DNA of 64,000 nt from Methanobacteriota archaeon (GTDB lineage Archaea > Halobacteriota > Methanomicrobia > Methanomicrobiales > Methanoculleaceae): the NCBI GenBank assembly GCA_023393455.1, contig JAEWLJ010000015.1, forward strand, positions 157,010 through 221,009, written 5' to 3'. Shown piece after piece: positions 26,267 through 35,494 of the stretch (its first letter is position 1; every line of letters begins with the position of its first letter). The notes under the pieces were generated by a model. It was not told the origin of the DNA. It was given only the letters and a program-made list of their open reading frames with translations, and made no database searches. A program made the translations under genes and the position numbers.

Positions 26267-28000
26267 ATGGAGAACCACTCAAGGGTGACGAACGTCGAGG
26301 TCGCGGCGATCCTCTACGAGGTCGCCACCCTCCTGGAGATCAAGGGCGTCCGGTTCAGGCCGCAGGCATACCGGCGGGCGGCGATGGCGGTCGAGGGCCT
26401 GCCGGAGCGTATCGCCGACGTCGCAGAGCGAGGCGAGCTCGAGGATATCCCCGGGGTGGGTCGGGCCATCGCCGAGAAGATCCACGAGATCGTCGAGACC
26501 GGCGATCTTGGGTATCTCGCCGCTCTCCGTGAGGAGCTCCCGGAGGGTGCACAACACCTCACCCGCGTTCCGGGGATCGGGCCGAAGAAGGCGATCGCCC
26601 TCTCCCGGGAACTCGGCGTCAGGACGGTCGCCGAGCTGGAGACGGCGGCAAAGGCCGGCCGGATCCGTGATCTCCCCGGGTTCGGTGAGAAGACCGAGGC
26701 GAACATCCTCGCGAGCATCCACGTGAGCCGGACGGCAGAGGGGCGCCGCCTTCTCGGGAAGATCCTCCCCGTCGCCCGGGAGATCGAGCGGCGGCTTGCC
26801 TCGCTTCCCGCCGTCGGGTGGGTGAGTCTCGCGGGGTCGATCCGCCGGAGGAAGGAGACGATCGGGGACGTCGATATCCTCGTGACCTCTCCCCGACCCG
26901 ATGAGGTGATGGAGGCCTTCACCACCCTCCCCGGGGTCGAGCGCGTCCTCGTCCGGGGGCCGACGAAGACCTCGGTGGCGCTCTCGACCGGCATCCAGGT
27001 CGATCTCCGGGTGGTGGAGGACGAACACTTCGGGGCCGCCCTCCAGTATTTCACGGGCTCGAAGGAGCACAACATCGCTCTGCGGCGACTCGCGATCGCG
27101 CGGGGCTGGCGGCTGAACGAGTACGGGCTCGTCGATCTTGCGACCGGCCGGACGGTCGCGGGAGAGGACGAGGCCGGGATCTACCGCGCTCTCGGTCTCG
27201 CCTGGGTCGAGCCGGAACTCCGGGAAGACCGGGGCGAGATTGAGGCCGCCCGGGCGGGGACGCTCCCCGACCTCGTCGGCTACGATGCGATCCGCGGCGA
27301 TCTCCACGTCCACACCCGCTGGAGCGAGGGCGCTCATTCCATCGAGGAGATGGCGGACGCGGCACGGGCGCTCGGCTACGAGTACATCGCCGTCTGCGAC
27401 CATGCCGAGAGCCTCCACGTCGCCCGCGGCCTCTCCCCCGCGCGCCTCGCCGACCAGATGCGCGAGATCGAGCGGATCAACCGCGAGAGCGATGGGGAGT
27501 TCACCATCCTCACCGGCACCGAGTGCAACATCGGCATGGACGGCACGGTCGATCTCCCCGACAGCCTCCTCGCCGACCTCGACGTGGTGGTGGCGAGCGT
27601 CCACTCGGGGTTCAAGCAGTCCGAGAAGGAGATGACCGAACGGGTGCTCGCGGCGATGCAGAACGAGCACGTCGAGATCATCGGCCACCCGACAGGCCGG
27701 ATCCTCCTCTCCCGCGAACCCTACCGGATCGATCTCGCTACGATCTTCGACGCCGCGGCGGCACTCGGGGTCCTTATGGAGATCAACGCCTTCCCCGGGA
27801 GGCTCGACCTCTCCGACGTCAACGCCCGTTCAGCCCTTGAAGCGGGCGTCCGGTTCTCCGTCGCCTCGGACGCCCATCGCCGCGAGAACCTCCGGTGTAT
27901 GGAGCTCGGGGTTGCGACCGCCCGGCGGGGGTGGCTCTCCACGAGCGATATCGCCAACACCCGGCCGCTTTCAGGGTTAAGAAGAGTTCTGCGCTCTTGA
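26267..28000 (+). CDS. polX: DNA polymerase X family protein (polymerase beta + PHP), intact
   Basis: 577 aa from the ATG at 26267. HhH segments (IPGVGRAIAEKI, VPGIGPKKAIAL) are followed by the palm motif GSIRRRKETIGDVDILV with catalytic Asp201 and Asp203, and a third Asp in GIQVDLRVV. The C-terminal PHP domain has GDLHVHTRWSEG, CDHAES, GHPTGRIL and ASDAHR. Bacterial-type PolX fills short gaps in base excision repair and the PHP domain gives 3'-5' exonuclease and AP endonuclease activities. All active-site residues expected by eye are present, in contrast to the paralogue at 10601-12205. Confidence 0.9.
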   Translation: MENHSRVTNVEVAAILYEVATLLEIKGVRFRPQAYRRAAMAVEGLPERIADVAERGELEDIPGVGRAIAEKIHEIVETGDLGYLAALREELPEGAQHLTRVPGIGPKKAIALSRELGVRTVAELETAAKAGRIRDLPGFGEKTEANILASIHVSRTAEGRRLLGKILPVAREIERRLASLPAVGWVSLAGSIRRRKETIGDVDILVTSPRPDEVMEAFTTLPGVERVLVRGPTKTSVALSTGIQVDLRVVEDEHFGAALQYFTGSKEHNIALRRLAIARGWRLNEYGLVDLATGRTVAGEDEAGIYRALGLAWVEPELREDRGEIEAARAGTLPDLVGYDAIRGDLHVHTRWSEGAHSIEEMADAARALGYEYIAVCDHAESLHVARGLSPARLADQMREIERINRESDGEFTILTGTECNIGMDGTVDLPDSLLADLDVVVASVHSGFKQSEKEMTERVLAAMQNEHVEIIGHPTGRILLSREPYRIDLATIFDAAAALGVLMEINAFPGRLDLSDVNARSALEAGVRFSVASDAHRRENLRCMELGVATARRGWLSTSDIANTRPLSGLRRVLRS

Positions 28001-28002
28001 GG

Positions 28003-28458
28003 TTACCCGGCCACCTGCTCCTGTCTGGCGCCGATGATCTCCACGAGCTCGATATCGAACGTCAGGGGTTGTCCGGCGAGGGGGTGGTTTGCGTCCAGGG
28101 TCACGGTCGACTCCGTTACGTCGCTGACGACGACGATCGCCGCCCTGCCGTCCGGCTGCTGGACCTGGAGCTGTTGACCGGGTTCGGGGTTGATATCCTC
28201 GGGGAACTGTCCTCTCTCCACCGCGATGGTCATATCCTCGCGGTGCTGGCCGTATGCCTCTTCGGGTGAGATCGTCGCCGTCTTCGTCTCTCCCGGCTCC
28301 ATGCCGACCACGGCGCGCTCGAACCCCGGGATGATCTGGCCGCTGCCGATGGTGAACTCAAGCGGCGTTTGTTCTTCCGACGTATCAAAGACCGTCCCGT
28401 CGCCAAGTTTTCCGGTGTAGTGCACCTTTACGGTGTCGCCTTCTTTTGCCTGCGCCAT
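28003..28458 (-). CDS. FKBP-type peptidyl-prolyl isomerase (SlyD-like)
   Basis: 151 aa. FKBP signature VHYTGKLGDGTVFDTS and GSGQIIPGFERAVVGM (shown for identification) is followed by an inserted IF (chaperone flap) domain between about residues 68 and 125 and a return to the FKBP fold at FDIELVEI. It lacks the His-rich metal-binding tail of bacterial SlyD. It catalyses proline isomerisation in the cytoplasm. Single gene. Confidence 0.92.
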   Translation of the reverse strand: MAQAKEGDTVKVHYTGKLGDGTVFDTSEEQTPLEFTIGSGQIIPGFERAVVGMEPGETKTATISPEEAYGQHREDMTIAVERGQFPEDINPEPGQQLQVQQPDGRAAIVVVSDVTESTVTLDANHPLAGQPLTFDIELVEIIGARQEQVAG

Positions 28459-28605
28459 ACTGCATCACCGACGGGTGCGTTGTTATCGGTCTCTATTTAT
28501 TCATGCCGGTGGGCCGCGATCAGCCGGATCTCGGGGGATTTGCCGGCGATAGTATCCCGGCCGGGATTACCTGAACCGCTCCGTCAGGCGTTGGCCCGCG
28601 GATCT

Positions 28606-29259
28606 TCACCGTCCGTCCTTGCGGACGGCGTGCAAGACCCCCATCACACCCATCACGTCGTATCCGGGCGTCCGCTCTATCTCAAAATCGTACTGCTTTC
28701 CGATGTAGTCGAGGAGTCTCCGGTTCACCGGCCCTCCGATCGGGGGCACGTGGAGTTCCATCTCGATACGGCGCACCCCATCGAGGTCTTGTGGCCTGAT
28801 CGACCACTCCGCGCCCTCGCAGTCGCACTTCAAGAAGTCGCAGCCCCCGGCCGCTGCGGCGAACTCCCCGAGGGTGCAGGTCGTCACGGCGAGCGTCTTC
28901 TTCCCCCAGGTTATCCGGGCGCTCTCCCCTGTCCCGAGCGCCCCGTCCACCACCTCGACACCGGCGCCGTTCCGCTCGACGTTCTCCCGGAGCGCCTCCG
29001 TGAGGATGGGCTCGACGGCCGTCACATGCCCCGAGCGGCGGGCTGCCCGGATCGAGAAGGCGCCCACGTTGGCCCCGAGGTCCAGAACAATATCGTCGGG
29101 CCGGATGTCGTCGAAGCGGTACTCGCCGACGACGTAGACGGCATCCGCCCCGGGCGGCATCCTCCGGAAGGCTACGCCGTCGTGTGTGGTGAAGAGGGGC
29201 GTCTTTGGGCCGGTGCCGTCTCCTCCGGTCTCTTCTCGATACATCGCGCTGGATAACAT
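28606..29259 (-). CDS. FkbM-family SAM-dependent methyltransferase
   Basis: 217 aa from the ATG at 29259. Motif I VLDLGANVGAFS and a following acidic residue in VEPILTEA identify the class I methyltransferase fold; FLKCDCEGAEW is typical of FkbM proteins. Members O-methylate sugars or small molecules, and substrate cannot be predicted. A longer upstream frame to 29325 is arginine-rich and unlikely to be translated. Confidence 0.8.
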   Translation of the reverse strand: MLSSAMYREETGGDGTGPKTPLFTTHDGVAFRRMPPGADAVYVVGEYRFDDIRPDDIVLDLGANVGAFSIRAARRSGHVTAVEPILTEALRENVERNGAGVEVVDGALGTGESARITWGKKTLAVTTCTLGEFAAAAGGCDFLKCDCEGAEWSIRPQDLDGVRRIEMELHVPPIGGPVNRRLLDYIGKQYDFEIERTPGYDVMGVMGVLHAVRKDGR

Positions 29260-29444
29260 TGGGTTCTTCTCTATATGGGCATTTCTTCTTCTGTTCCGGC
29301 GGCGCGCTCTTTGGATCCGCATCACCTCCGGGCTCGGAGTCTCCTCATTTTATTAATCTCTTTTGCTCTCCTGTCATCGCCCTGCACCGTCTGAATCCGC
29401 ATCTCGCTGGCAAATTCCGCTTAACGGACGAGATCTCACGGTAG

Positions 29445-29492
29445 AGAGATTATTTTTATAAACATATATTTATTATAATTTACTCATATATG
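29445..29492 (+). promoter_or_regulatory. AT-rich promoter of the trehalose synthase gene
   Basis: A ~45 bp stretch of almost pure A/T (for example TTTTTATAAACATATATT) lies 50-90 bp before the ATG at 29539. It contains several possible TATA boxes. An RBS-like GGGGGAG sits directly before the start codon. Confidence 0.5.
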
Positions 29493-29538
29493 TCCTGTGC
29501 AGCAAGTCTCTGCGCTACCTTTGAGGGGGAGTTTTTCG

Positions 29539-30798
29539 ATGGCCTATATGGACGGAATAACCTGTATCTGCGACAACGGCCGGACGCTCGAGGACCACCG
29601 GCCTATCGTCGGTGACGACGTCATCTCCGGGATCTACCGCAAGGCAGCGGCGCTCCAGGGGAAGCGCATCCTTCACGTGAACTCGACCTACCAGAGCGGC
29701 GGCGTGGCGGAGATGATCCTCTCGCTCGTTCCGCTCATGAACGACGTCGGGATCAGGACGCAGTGGAATATCCTGACCGGCGAGGGGGACTTCTTCGTCA
29801 TCACGAAGAACTTCCACAACGCGCTCCAGGGGCAGGCGATACCCTTCTCGGACGCCGAGAAGGATCTCTATCTCAGGACGAACGAGTGCTTCTCCGGGCA
29901 GATGACGATCGACCACGACCTCGTGGTCATCCACGACCCGCAGCCCCTGCCGCTGATCCGGTTCTACGAGAAGACCCAGCCCTGGGTCTGGCGGTGCCAC
30001 GTCGATCTCTCGAACCCGGACCCCGCCCTCTGGGAGTTCCTCAAGAACTTCGTTCTGGACTACGACCGGATGGTCATCTCGCACGACGAGTACCGGCGCC
30101 GCGGGATGCCGATGGAGCAGTGGATCTGCCGCCCGGCGATCGACCCCCTCTCGGAGAAGAACCGCGACCTCACCGACGCGGAGATCGCAGGCCTCCTTGA
30201 GAAGTACAACGTGCCGACGGACAAACCGCTGATCACCCAGATCTCGCGGTTCGACAAGTGGAAGGACCCCGAAGGCGTCGTCGACGTCTTCCTCAAGGTG
30301 CGCGAGCACGTCGACTGCAGGCTGGTCCTCTGCGGGAGCATGGCCCCTGATGACCCCGAAGGCTGGGCGATCTACCGGAGCGTCGAGGAGAAGGCGCGGG
30401 AGTTCATCGAGACCGGCGACGTCATCCTGATCACCGCCGAAGACCACCTGCTCGTCAACGCCCTGCAGCGGGTCTCGTGCATCATCCTCCAGAAGTCGCT
30501 CCGGGAGGGGTTCGGTCTGACCGTCACCGAAGGGCTCTGGAAGGGGCGGCCGGTCATCGCGTCCCGGGTCGGGGGGATACCGCTCCAGATCCAGGACGGC
30601 GAGACCGGGTTCCTCCTCGATCCGACCGATACCGACGGGTTTGCCTGGAGGATCCGGGAGGTCCTCGAGAACCCGGAGATCGGGGAGCGGCTCGGCCGGG
30701 CGGGAAAAGAGTACGTCAGGCAGAACTTCTTGATCACCCGCCTCCTCTCCGACTACCTGGAGATGCTGAGCGCGGAGCTCGGCGTTCAGAACACCTGA
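29539..30798 (+). CDS. Trehalose synthase (TreT-type GT4 glycosyltransferase)
   Basis: 419 aa from the ATG at 29539. The start of the catalytic part, HVNSTYQSGGVAEMILSLV, matches archaeal TreT, and the GT4 nucleotide-sugar motif appears as KSLREGFGLTVTEGLWKG (E-x7-E). TreT makes trehalose from a nucleotide glucose and glucose in the cytoplasm, a likely osmolyte role. Single gene with its own promoter and a hairpin-T terminator after it. Confidence 0.82.
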   Translation: MAYMDGITCICDNGRTLEDHRPIVGDDVISGIYRKAAALQGKRILHVNSTYQSGGVAEMILSLVPLMNDVGIRTQWNILTGEGDFFVITKNFHNALQGQAIPFSDAEKDLYLRTNECFSGQMTIDHDLVVIHDPQPLPLIRFYEKTQPWVWRCHVDLSNPDPALWEFLKNFVLDYDRMVISHDEYRRRGMPMEQWICRPAIDPLSEKNRDLTDAEIAGLLEKYNVPTDKPLITQISRFDKWKDPEGVVDVFLKVREHVDCRLVLCGSMAPDDPEGWAIYRSVEEKAREFIETGDVILITAEDHLLVNALQRVSCIILQKSLREGFGLTVTEGLWKGRPVIASRVGGIPLQIQDGETGFLLDPTDTDGFAWRIREVLENPEIGERLGRAGKEYVRQNFLITRLLSDYLEMLSAELGVQNT

Positions 30799-31299
30799 TC
30801 AGAAGAGCATCTGCTTCGGGTGTGGTCGTGAAAGCGGCCCCACGGCCACACCCGTCCGGCAGATTCGTGTGGATTTTTTTTGGGGATCCGATTTTTCAGA
30901 GGAGGCGCTTCGGGTCGGGTTGCCCGTCGCGCCTCCCGATGCAAGGGCAGACAGCAGAGGTGGCCGGTCGAACCCGGGCAGGAGTTTGCAGCACACCAGT
31001 ACCGATGTATGGTATTACGGGTCTTAGGGCAGATAATCCTCGAAATTTCTTCGATGGCGATGAGACTTCGGAAGACACGAGATTGTACTGTAACCTATTG
31101 ACGCCACCACCCCCCGACGCTGTAGGATACGCGTCTGTGTATATAACCGTTTCTCCCGGACGGGATGGGTGCCGCTACCCCGGAGAATCGCCCGCACCTC
31201 CGCGCTGCCGTGCGGCGATCCCCGCGGTTGATAGCGGACGATGCACCGGTTTCGGGAGAACCGTCCCGGCTCGACGACGGTTCTGCCCTGAAGACCTGC
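30799..31299. other. 501-bp gap between convergent genes
   Basis: Besides the terminator at its left end I see no gene. Short open frames are of low-complexity composition and match nothing. It has somewhat more A/T around 31,010-31,150 and no notable repeats. Confidence 0.4.
30818..30881 (+). terminator. Hairpin plus T8 terminator after trehalose synthase
   Basis: GGGTGTGGTCGT (30818-30829) pairs with ACGGCCACACCC (30842-30853), one G-T wobble, followed 20 bp later by eight T's (30874-30881). Confidence 0.55.
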
Positions 31300-32883
31300 C
31301 TACCGCCCGCTGGACGGTTCGATGATCTCGATCGGCCGGGCCAGCCGGGCCCGCGCGATCGTCTTCCCTTTCATCCCCTCGATGACCTGTTCGGCGGCCT
31401 CGACGGGCACGTCGACGGTGGAGTAGGTGTCGTAGATGTTGATCGCGCCGATGACGTTGCCCGGGATCCCGGTCTCCCCCGCGATCGCTCCGACGATATC
31501 CTTCGGCCGGATCTGGTGCTCCCTCCCGACCGGGATCCTGAGGAGGGCGAGCCCCCGGGCGGGGCTGATATCCTGCGGCTGGCCCTGGCCAAGCCCGCCG
31601 AGTTCCTGTTTCAGGAGGGCGGCGGCGACCTCGAGCGAGGTGTAGTTGTCGGCGACGATCCGCTCGGCAAGGTTGATGTATTTGTCGAGATCGCCCTCGT
31701 CGATGGTCTGATGCACCCGGTCGATCAGTTTTCGGGTCCGGCTCTCCTCGACGTCTCCCTGCGTAGGGAGCGGGATCCGGGCGATCTTGATCTTCGTGTA
31801 GTTCTGGATCGTCCGGAGCTTGAAGTACTCTTTCGGGCCGACGAACGTGACAGCCCGGCCGGTGCGTCCGGCCCGCGCCGTCCTGCCGATCCGGTGGATG
31901 TAGTAATCGATATCCTGCGGGACGTCGTAGTTGATGACCAGATCGACGTCCTCGACATCGATGCCCCGGGCAGCGACGTCGGTCGCGATCAGGATGTCGA
32001 TGTTCCCGCCGCGGAACTTCGCCATCACCCGGTCGCGCAGCATCTGTTTCATGTCCCCGTGAAGCCCCTCGGCGAAGTAGCCGCGGGCCTGGAGATGGGT
32101 GGTCAGGTCGTCGACGCCCCTCTTGGTGTTCGAGAAGATCAATGTCAGGTCGGGGTCGTACATGTCGAGCAGCCGGGTGAGGACCTCGAACCTGTCGCGG
32201 CTCCGCACCTCAAGATAGAGTTGCTCGATCTGCGGGACGGTCACCTCCCGGCGCGCGACCGATATGAATTCGGGATCCTTCTGGAACCTCTTCGAGATCT
32301 CGAGAATCGGTTTTGGGAGGGTGGCCGAGAAGAGGACCGTCTGGCGATCCTTCGGGGTCTCGTCGAGGATCTTCTCGATGTCTTCCCGGAAGCCCATGTC
32401 CAGCATCTGGTCGGCTTCGTCGAGGACGACGAGTTTCACCCCGCCGAACGCGAGCGTCCCGCGGTCGAGGTGGTCGAGCACCCGACCGGGTGTTCCGACG
32501 ACGATCTGGACGCCGCGTTCCAGCGCCCGGAACTGCCGGTCGATCGGCTGGCCGCCGTAGATCGGGAGGATGTTGATGCCCCGGTGGTACTTCGCGAGGC
32601 GGGCAAACTCTTCGGCGGTCTGGATGGCGAGTTCCCGGGTGGGGGAGAGGACGAGGACCTGGGTCGCCCGGCTCTCGGGGTCGATACGCTCGATCGCCGG
32701 GACGCCGAACGCCGCCGTCTTCCCTGTTCCCGTCTGTGCCTGGCCGGTCACGTCGCGCCCTTCGAGTATCGCTGGAATGGTGCTGACCTGGATGGGTGTG
32801 GGCTCTTCAAACCCCATATCCTCTATTGCACGGAGTGCTTCTGGCGAGATATTGAGTTCCTGGAAGGTAATATTCTTCTCCAT
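31300..32883 (-). CDS. DEAD-box ATP-dependent RNA helicase
   Basis: 527 aa from the ATG at 32883. All core motifs are present: Q motif PTPIQ, motif I AQTGTGKT, PTRELA, VLDEADQML, SAT and the C-terminal HRIGRTARAGRTGR. After the core, residues from about 375 form a dimerisation region followed by a DbpA-like RNA-binding domain (RPKDIVGAIAGETGIPG). It is related to bacterial CshA/DeaD and acts in RNA unwinding, ribosome assembly or decay. A TATA-like ACATATAAAGAG lies ~30 bp upstream on the minus strand, giving a very short leader. Confidence 0.93.
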   Translation of the reverse strand: MEKNITFQELNISPEALRAIEDMGFEEPTPIQVSTIPAILEGRDVTGQAQTGTGKTAAFGVPAIERIDPESRATQVLVLSPTRELAIQTAEEFARLAKYHRGINILPIYGGQPIDRQFRALERGVQIVVGTPGRVLDHLDRGTLAFGGVKLVVLDEADQMLDMGFREDIEKILDETPKDRQTVLFSATLPKPILEISKRFQKDPEFISVARREVTVPQIEQLYLEVRSRDRFEVLTRLLDMYDPDLTLIFSNTKRGVDDLTTHLQARGYFAEGLHGDMKQMLRDRVMAKFRGGNIDILIATDVAARGIDVEDVDLVINYDVPQDIDYYIHRIGRTARAGRTGRAVTFVGPKEYFKLRTIQNYTKIKIARIPLPTQGDVEESRTRKLIDRVHQTIDEGDLDKYINLAERIVADNYTSLEVAAALLKQELGGLGQGQPQDISPARGLALLRIPVGREHQIRPKDIVGAIAGETGIPGNVIGAINIYDTYSTVDVPVEAAEQVIEGMKGKTIARARLARPIEIIEPSSGR

Positions 32884-32968
32884 TCTCCAACTTCTTGGTG
32901 TTGCTACCTCTTTATATGTCGCATCCCCCACCCGCAGAGATATCCGTCAGCGCGGCAAACCTCGAGTG

Positions 32969-33691
32969 ATGGATCGCGTGCCTTCTTCACCCGCGATGCG
33001 GGACGTGTATCGCCGCTACGCGCTCGAGCGCCCCGATCTCTCCGGCATCCTCCTGCCCGACCTCCTGCCCCACGACGCCTGCGCCGCCGCGTCCTGGAGA
33101 CCCGGCCGCGTGAAGGTGCTCTTCGTCGCCGAGTCCCCGCCCTGGGCCGCCGGGCGGCGCGCGGTCGCGGAACCGGCCGATTGCCGGGATCCGGGCTACC
33201 CCTACTTCTGGAACGACCGCTACGACGCGCCGCACCGTCCCGGAGCCGCGCCCCTCTCCCGCGGGCTTGCGGAGAACCTCTTCTCGCTGCTCGGACTCGA
33301 CGGCACCTCGCGCCGGGAGAACCTCGACCTCTTCGCCGCAAAAGGTCTCTATCTCGTCGATACGGTACGGTGCGTCTTTCGGAAGAACCGGAGAGCGGCC
33401 ATCCCGGCCGACCTCATCCGGATGAGCGCGAGAGATACCCTTGCGCCCGAGCTTGCCGCCCTCGACCCGGAGTATGTCGTCGCCCTCGGGAACACGGCGC
33501 TCGCCGGGCTCCGGGAGATCGAGCCCTACGCGAGCGCCCTCTCCGGCGCCGGAAGGGTCACCGCCCCCTTTCCCGAAGCGATCTTTGAGGAGCACCGTCT
33601 CCTCTGCCTCCCCTACCCGGGCGGGCGCAACCGGCGGTACCTGGCCTCGATCGAGTCGGGGTTCGAGATCCTCCGGGACCTCGCGCTGTGA
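32969..33691 (+). CDS. Uracil-DNA-glycosylase-superfamily-like protein
   Basis: 240 aa from the ATG at 32969. Motifs in order resemble the UDG fold: VLFVAESPPW (water-activating loop position), YLVDTVRCVF, LDPEYVVALGNTAL and CLPYPGGRNRRY, corresponding to the family 4-like scheme in which a glycine-rich loop and a His/Pro loop bracket the uracil pocket. The Fe-S cysteines of family 4 enzymes are not visible. Activity is an inference. Confidence 0.6.
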   Translation: MDRVPSSPAMRDVYRRYALERPDLSGILLPDLLPHDACAAASWRPGRVKVLFVAESPPWAAGRRAVAEPADCRDPGYPYFWNDRYDAPHRPGAAPLSRGLAENLFSLLGLDGTSRRENLDLFAAKGLYLVDTVRCVFRKNRRAAIPADLIRMSARDTLAPELAALDPEYVVALGNTALAGLREIEPYASALSGAGRVTAPFPEAIFEEHRLLCLPYPGGRNRRYLASIESGFEILRDLAL

Positions 33692-33696
33692 CGGGG

Positions 33697-34386
33697 TTAC
33701 TCCGCGAGTTTCTTCTTCCCCTCTTCGTAGAGCCGCTCCTTCTGCTCGCGGAGTTTCGCGGCCATCTCCTGCTCCTCGGGGCTCCCCCTGTCTTCTATCC
33801 GGACTTTCCGCGCCGCTTCCTGTATCTCGTGGGGGCTCAGGTACCCGGACGACTTCACCTTCTCCCGGTCCTCGCGGTACTCCCCCTCGATCGTTTCCCG
33901 CCGCATCTCTGCGGTGGCCTTTCCGGCCTCCGCGCCTATCCGGATCTCCTTGCCGTGCTCCTCGGCCACCTTCTTCATCCGCACCTCGAGGACGCCGTTC
34001 TTGAACGTGGCGGCCGCCTCTTCCTCGAGGACGTCGGTGGGGAGGGTGACCGTCCGGGATATCGCGCCGTACCTGCGCTCCCGCATGTGGTACCCGACCT
34101 CGTGCTCCTCCTTCTCCTCCTCCCTCCGGGCGGTGATCCTGATCGTCCTCGCATCAAGGAGCCGGACGGTTATCTCCTCCCGATCGACGCCGGGAAGGTC
34201 GGCAACGACGATGATCTCGTCCTCGCGCTCGACGACGTCGACCACTGTTCCGGTCCCCCCGAGCATGGGCACCTGCTGTGCGGCTCCTGCGAGCTGCCCC
34301 ATCACATCGGAGAACTGCTTCTGCATATCCCCTATCACCCGGTCGAATTCTCCCCGGATCTCACCAGACGGTCTTCTCCATGCCAT
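33697..34386 (-). CDS. Hsp20/alpha-crystallin-type small heat shock protein with long C-terminal tail
   Basis: 229 aa from the ATG at 34386. The alpha-crystallin domain spans about residues 45-130 (VVADLPGVDREEIT, ISRTVTLP, FKNGVLEVRM). A further ~90 residues follow, rich in Glu, Lys and Arg, predicted as coiled helix (e.g. EEQEMAAKLREQKERL), which is longer than the usual short sHsp tail. The tail may drive assembly or substrate binding. Confidence 0.85.
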   Translation of the reverse strand: MAWRRPSGEIRGEFDRVIGDMQKQFSDVMGQLAGAAQQVPMLGGTGTVVDVVEREDEIIVVADLPGVDREEITVRLLDARTIRITARREEEKEEHEVGYHMRERRYGAISRTVTLPTDVLEEEAAATFKNGVLEVRMKKVAEEHGKEIRIGAEAGKATAEMRRETIEGEYREDREKVKSSGYLSPHEIQEAARKVRIEDRGSPEEQEMAAKLREQKERLYEEGKKKLAE

Positions 34387-34579
34387 GATTACTTCTCCTG
34401 CCTCGTCTTCAGGCAGGTTCACAGGGTATGAACGGGATTATATAGGTTCCTCTGCGGGATCCTCGCATCCTGATGAAGACGGAGGACGAGACCTGCGAGT
34501 CTCACCCGAGACCCCGCCTCCCGGTGGACCGGGCTCCACACCCATGAATAGATATAGGGTGCGTCTCCACTCGGGTCCC

Positions 34580-34642
34580 ATGACCCCTCTGACCCCAGAA
34601 GAAACGGCCCGGAAGACCGCGGTCATGCTGCCGGCGTCGTGA
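34580..34642 (+). CDS. Possible 20-codon leaderless reading frame upstream of the MBL gene
   Basis: ATG at 34580 to TGA at 34642, overlapping the GTG start of the following gene by 4 bp (GTGA). A TATA-like AATAGATATAGG at about 34,546-34,557 is 25-30 bp upstream. It could be a leader peptide for translational coupling. There is no further support. Confidence 0.25.
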   Translation: MTPLTPEETARKTAVMLPAS

Positions 34643-35421
34643 CTGTCATCCCCCGCGAGAACCTGAGGATCCACACCTACGAGGCCCCGGAGATGGCGGT
34701 CTATGTCAACTCGCACATCCTTGAGACGGAGAATAGCCTGATCGTCGTCGACACGCAGTTCCTCCGTCCTCACGCGGAAGAGTTCCGCAGGTACGCCGAG
34801 AGTCTCGCCAGACCGATCGAGCGCGTCATCATCACGCACAGCCACCCGGACCACTGGTTCGGTTGCGAATACTTCAGAGACGTCCCCATCCACGCTCTTG
34901 CGGAGGTCGCGGATGGGATCGTGGGCGGCGGGGAGGCGATGATCCTGGGCTACGCCCCGATCTTTTCCGACGCGATCACGGAGACGGTGACGGCCCCGGA
35001 GCATATCATCCGGCCGGGAACCGAGACGATCGACGGTGTCGCGCTCACCTACGAGAAGGTCAAGGGTGCTGAGGCCGGCGTCAATCTCGTCATCGAACTC
35101 CCGGAGAGCCGGGTGCTCCTCGCGCAGGACATGGTCTACAACCGGGTTCATGCCTTCCTGCAGCAGAAGGAGATGGGCCCCTGGCTCGCCCACCTCCGCC
35201 GCTACCTGGAGAAGGAGCACGACTTCGTCCTCGGCGGGCACGGGCTGCCGTCGAACATGCAGGCGCTCGCGGACATGGCGGGATACCTCGAGGACGCAAA
35301 GTCGGCGCTCATGGAGAGTAACGACGTAGAGAGCCTGAAGAAGCACCTGGTCGGGAAGTATCCGTTCTACCGGGGCGAGATGCTGCTGGATATCAGCGGG
35401 CGATACCTCTACGGGGGCTGA
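34639..35421 (+). CDS. Metallo-beta-lactamase-fold hydrolase
   Basis: 260 aa from a GTG at 34639; the first internal ATG (about residue 19) would remove the first strand. Metal motif ITHSHPDHW (about 65-73) with downstream LAQDMVYN (Asp ligand) and GGHGLP (His ligand) fits the glyoxalase II-like superfamily. Specific substrate unknown. Preceded by a possible 20-codon leader frame. Confidence 0.75.
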   Translation: MTVIPRENLRIHTYEAPEMAVYVNSHILETENSLIVVDTQFLRPHAEEFRRYAESLARPIERVIITHSHPDHWFGCEYFRDVPIHALAEVADGIVGGGEAMILGYAPIFSDAITETVTAPEHIIRPGTETIDGVALTYEKVKGAEAGVNLVIELPESRVLLAQDMVYNRVHAFLQQKEMGPWLAHLRRYLEKEHDFVLGGHGLPSNMQALADMAGYLEDAKSALMESNDVESLKKHLVGKYPFYRGEMLLDISGRYLYGG

Positions 35422-35438
35422 GAAAAGATTCTCCGGCC

Positions 35439-35460
35439 GTCACCGATGGCCATCGGTGAC
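35439..35460. repeat. Perfect 22-bp palindrome between convergent genes
   Basis: The sequence GTCACCGATGG followed directly by its reverse complement at 35439-35460, with no loop, 18 bp after the MBL stop and 34 bp before the GNAT stop. No T run follows. Confidence 0.7.
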
Positions 35461-35494
35461 GATCGGGCGGTGCGGACGGGCACGGCAGCCCGGT

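Noticed and set aside
32570..32968. A longer plus-strand frame before the UDG-like gene, starting at 32570.
   Set aside because: It lies inside the minus-strand DEAD-box gene and has no family features; the UDG-like protein starts at 32969.
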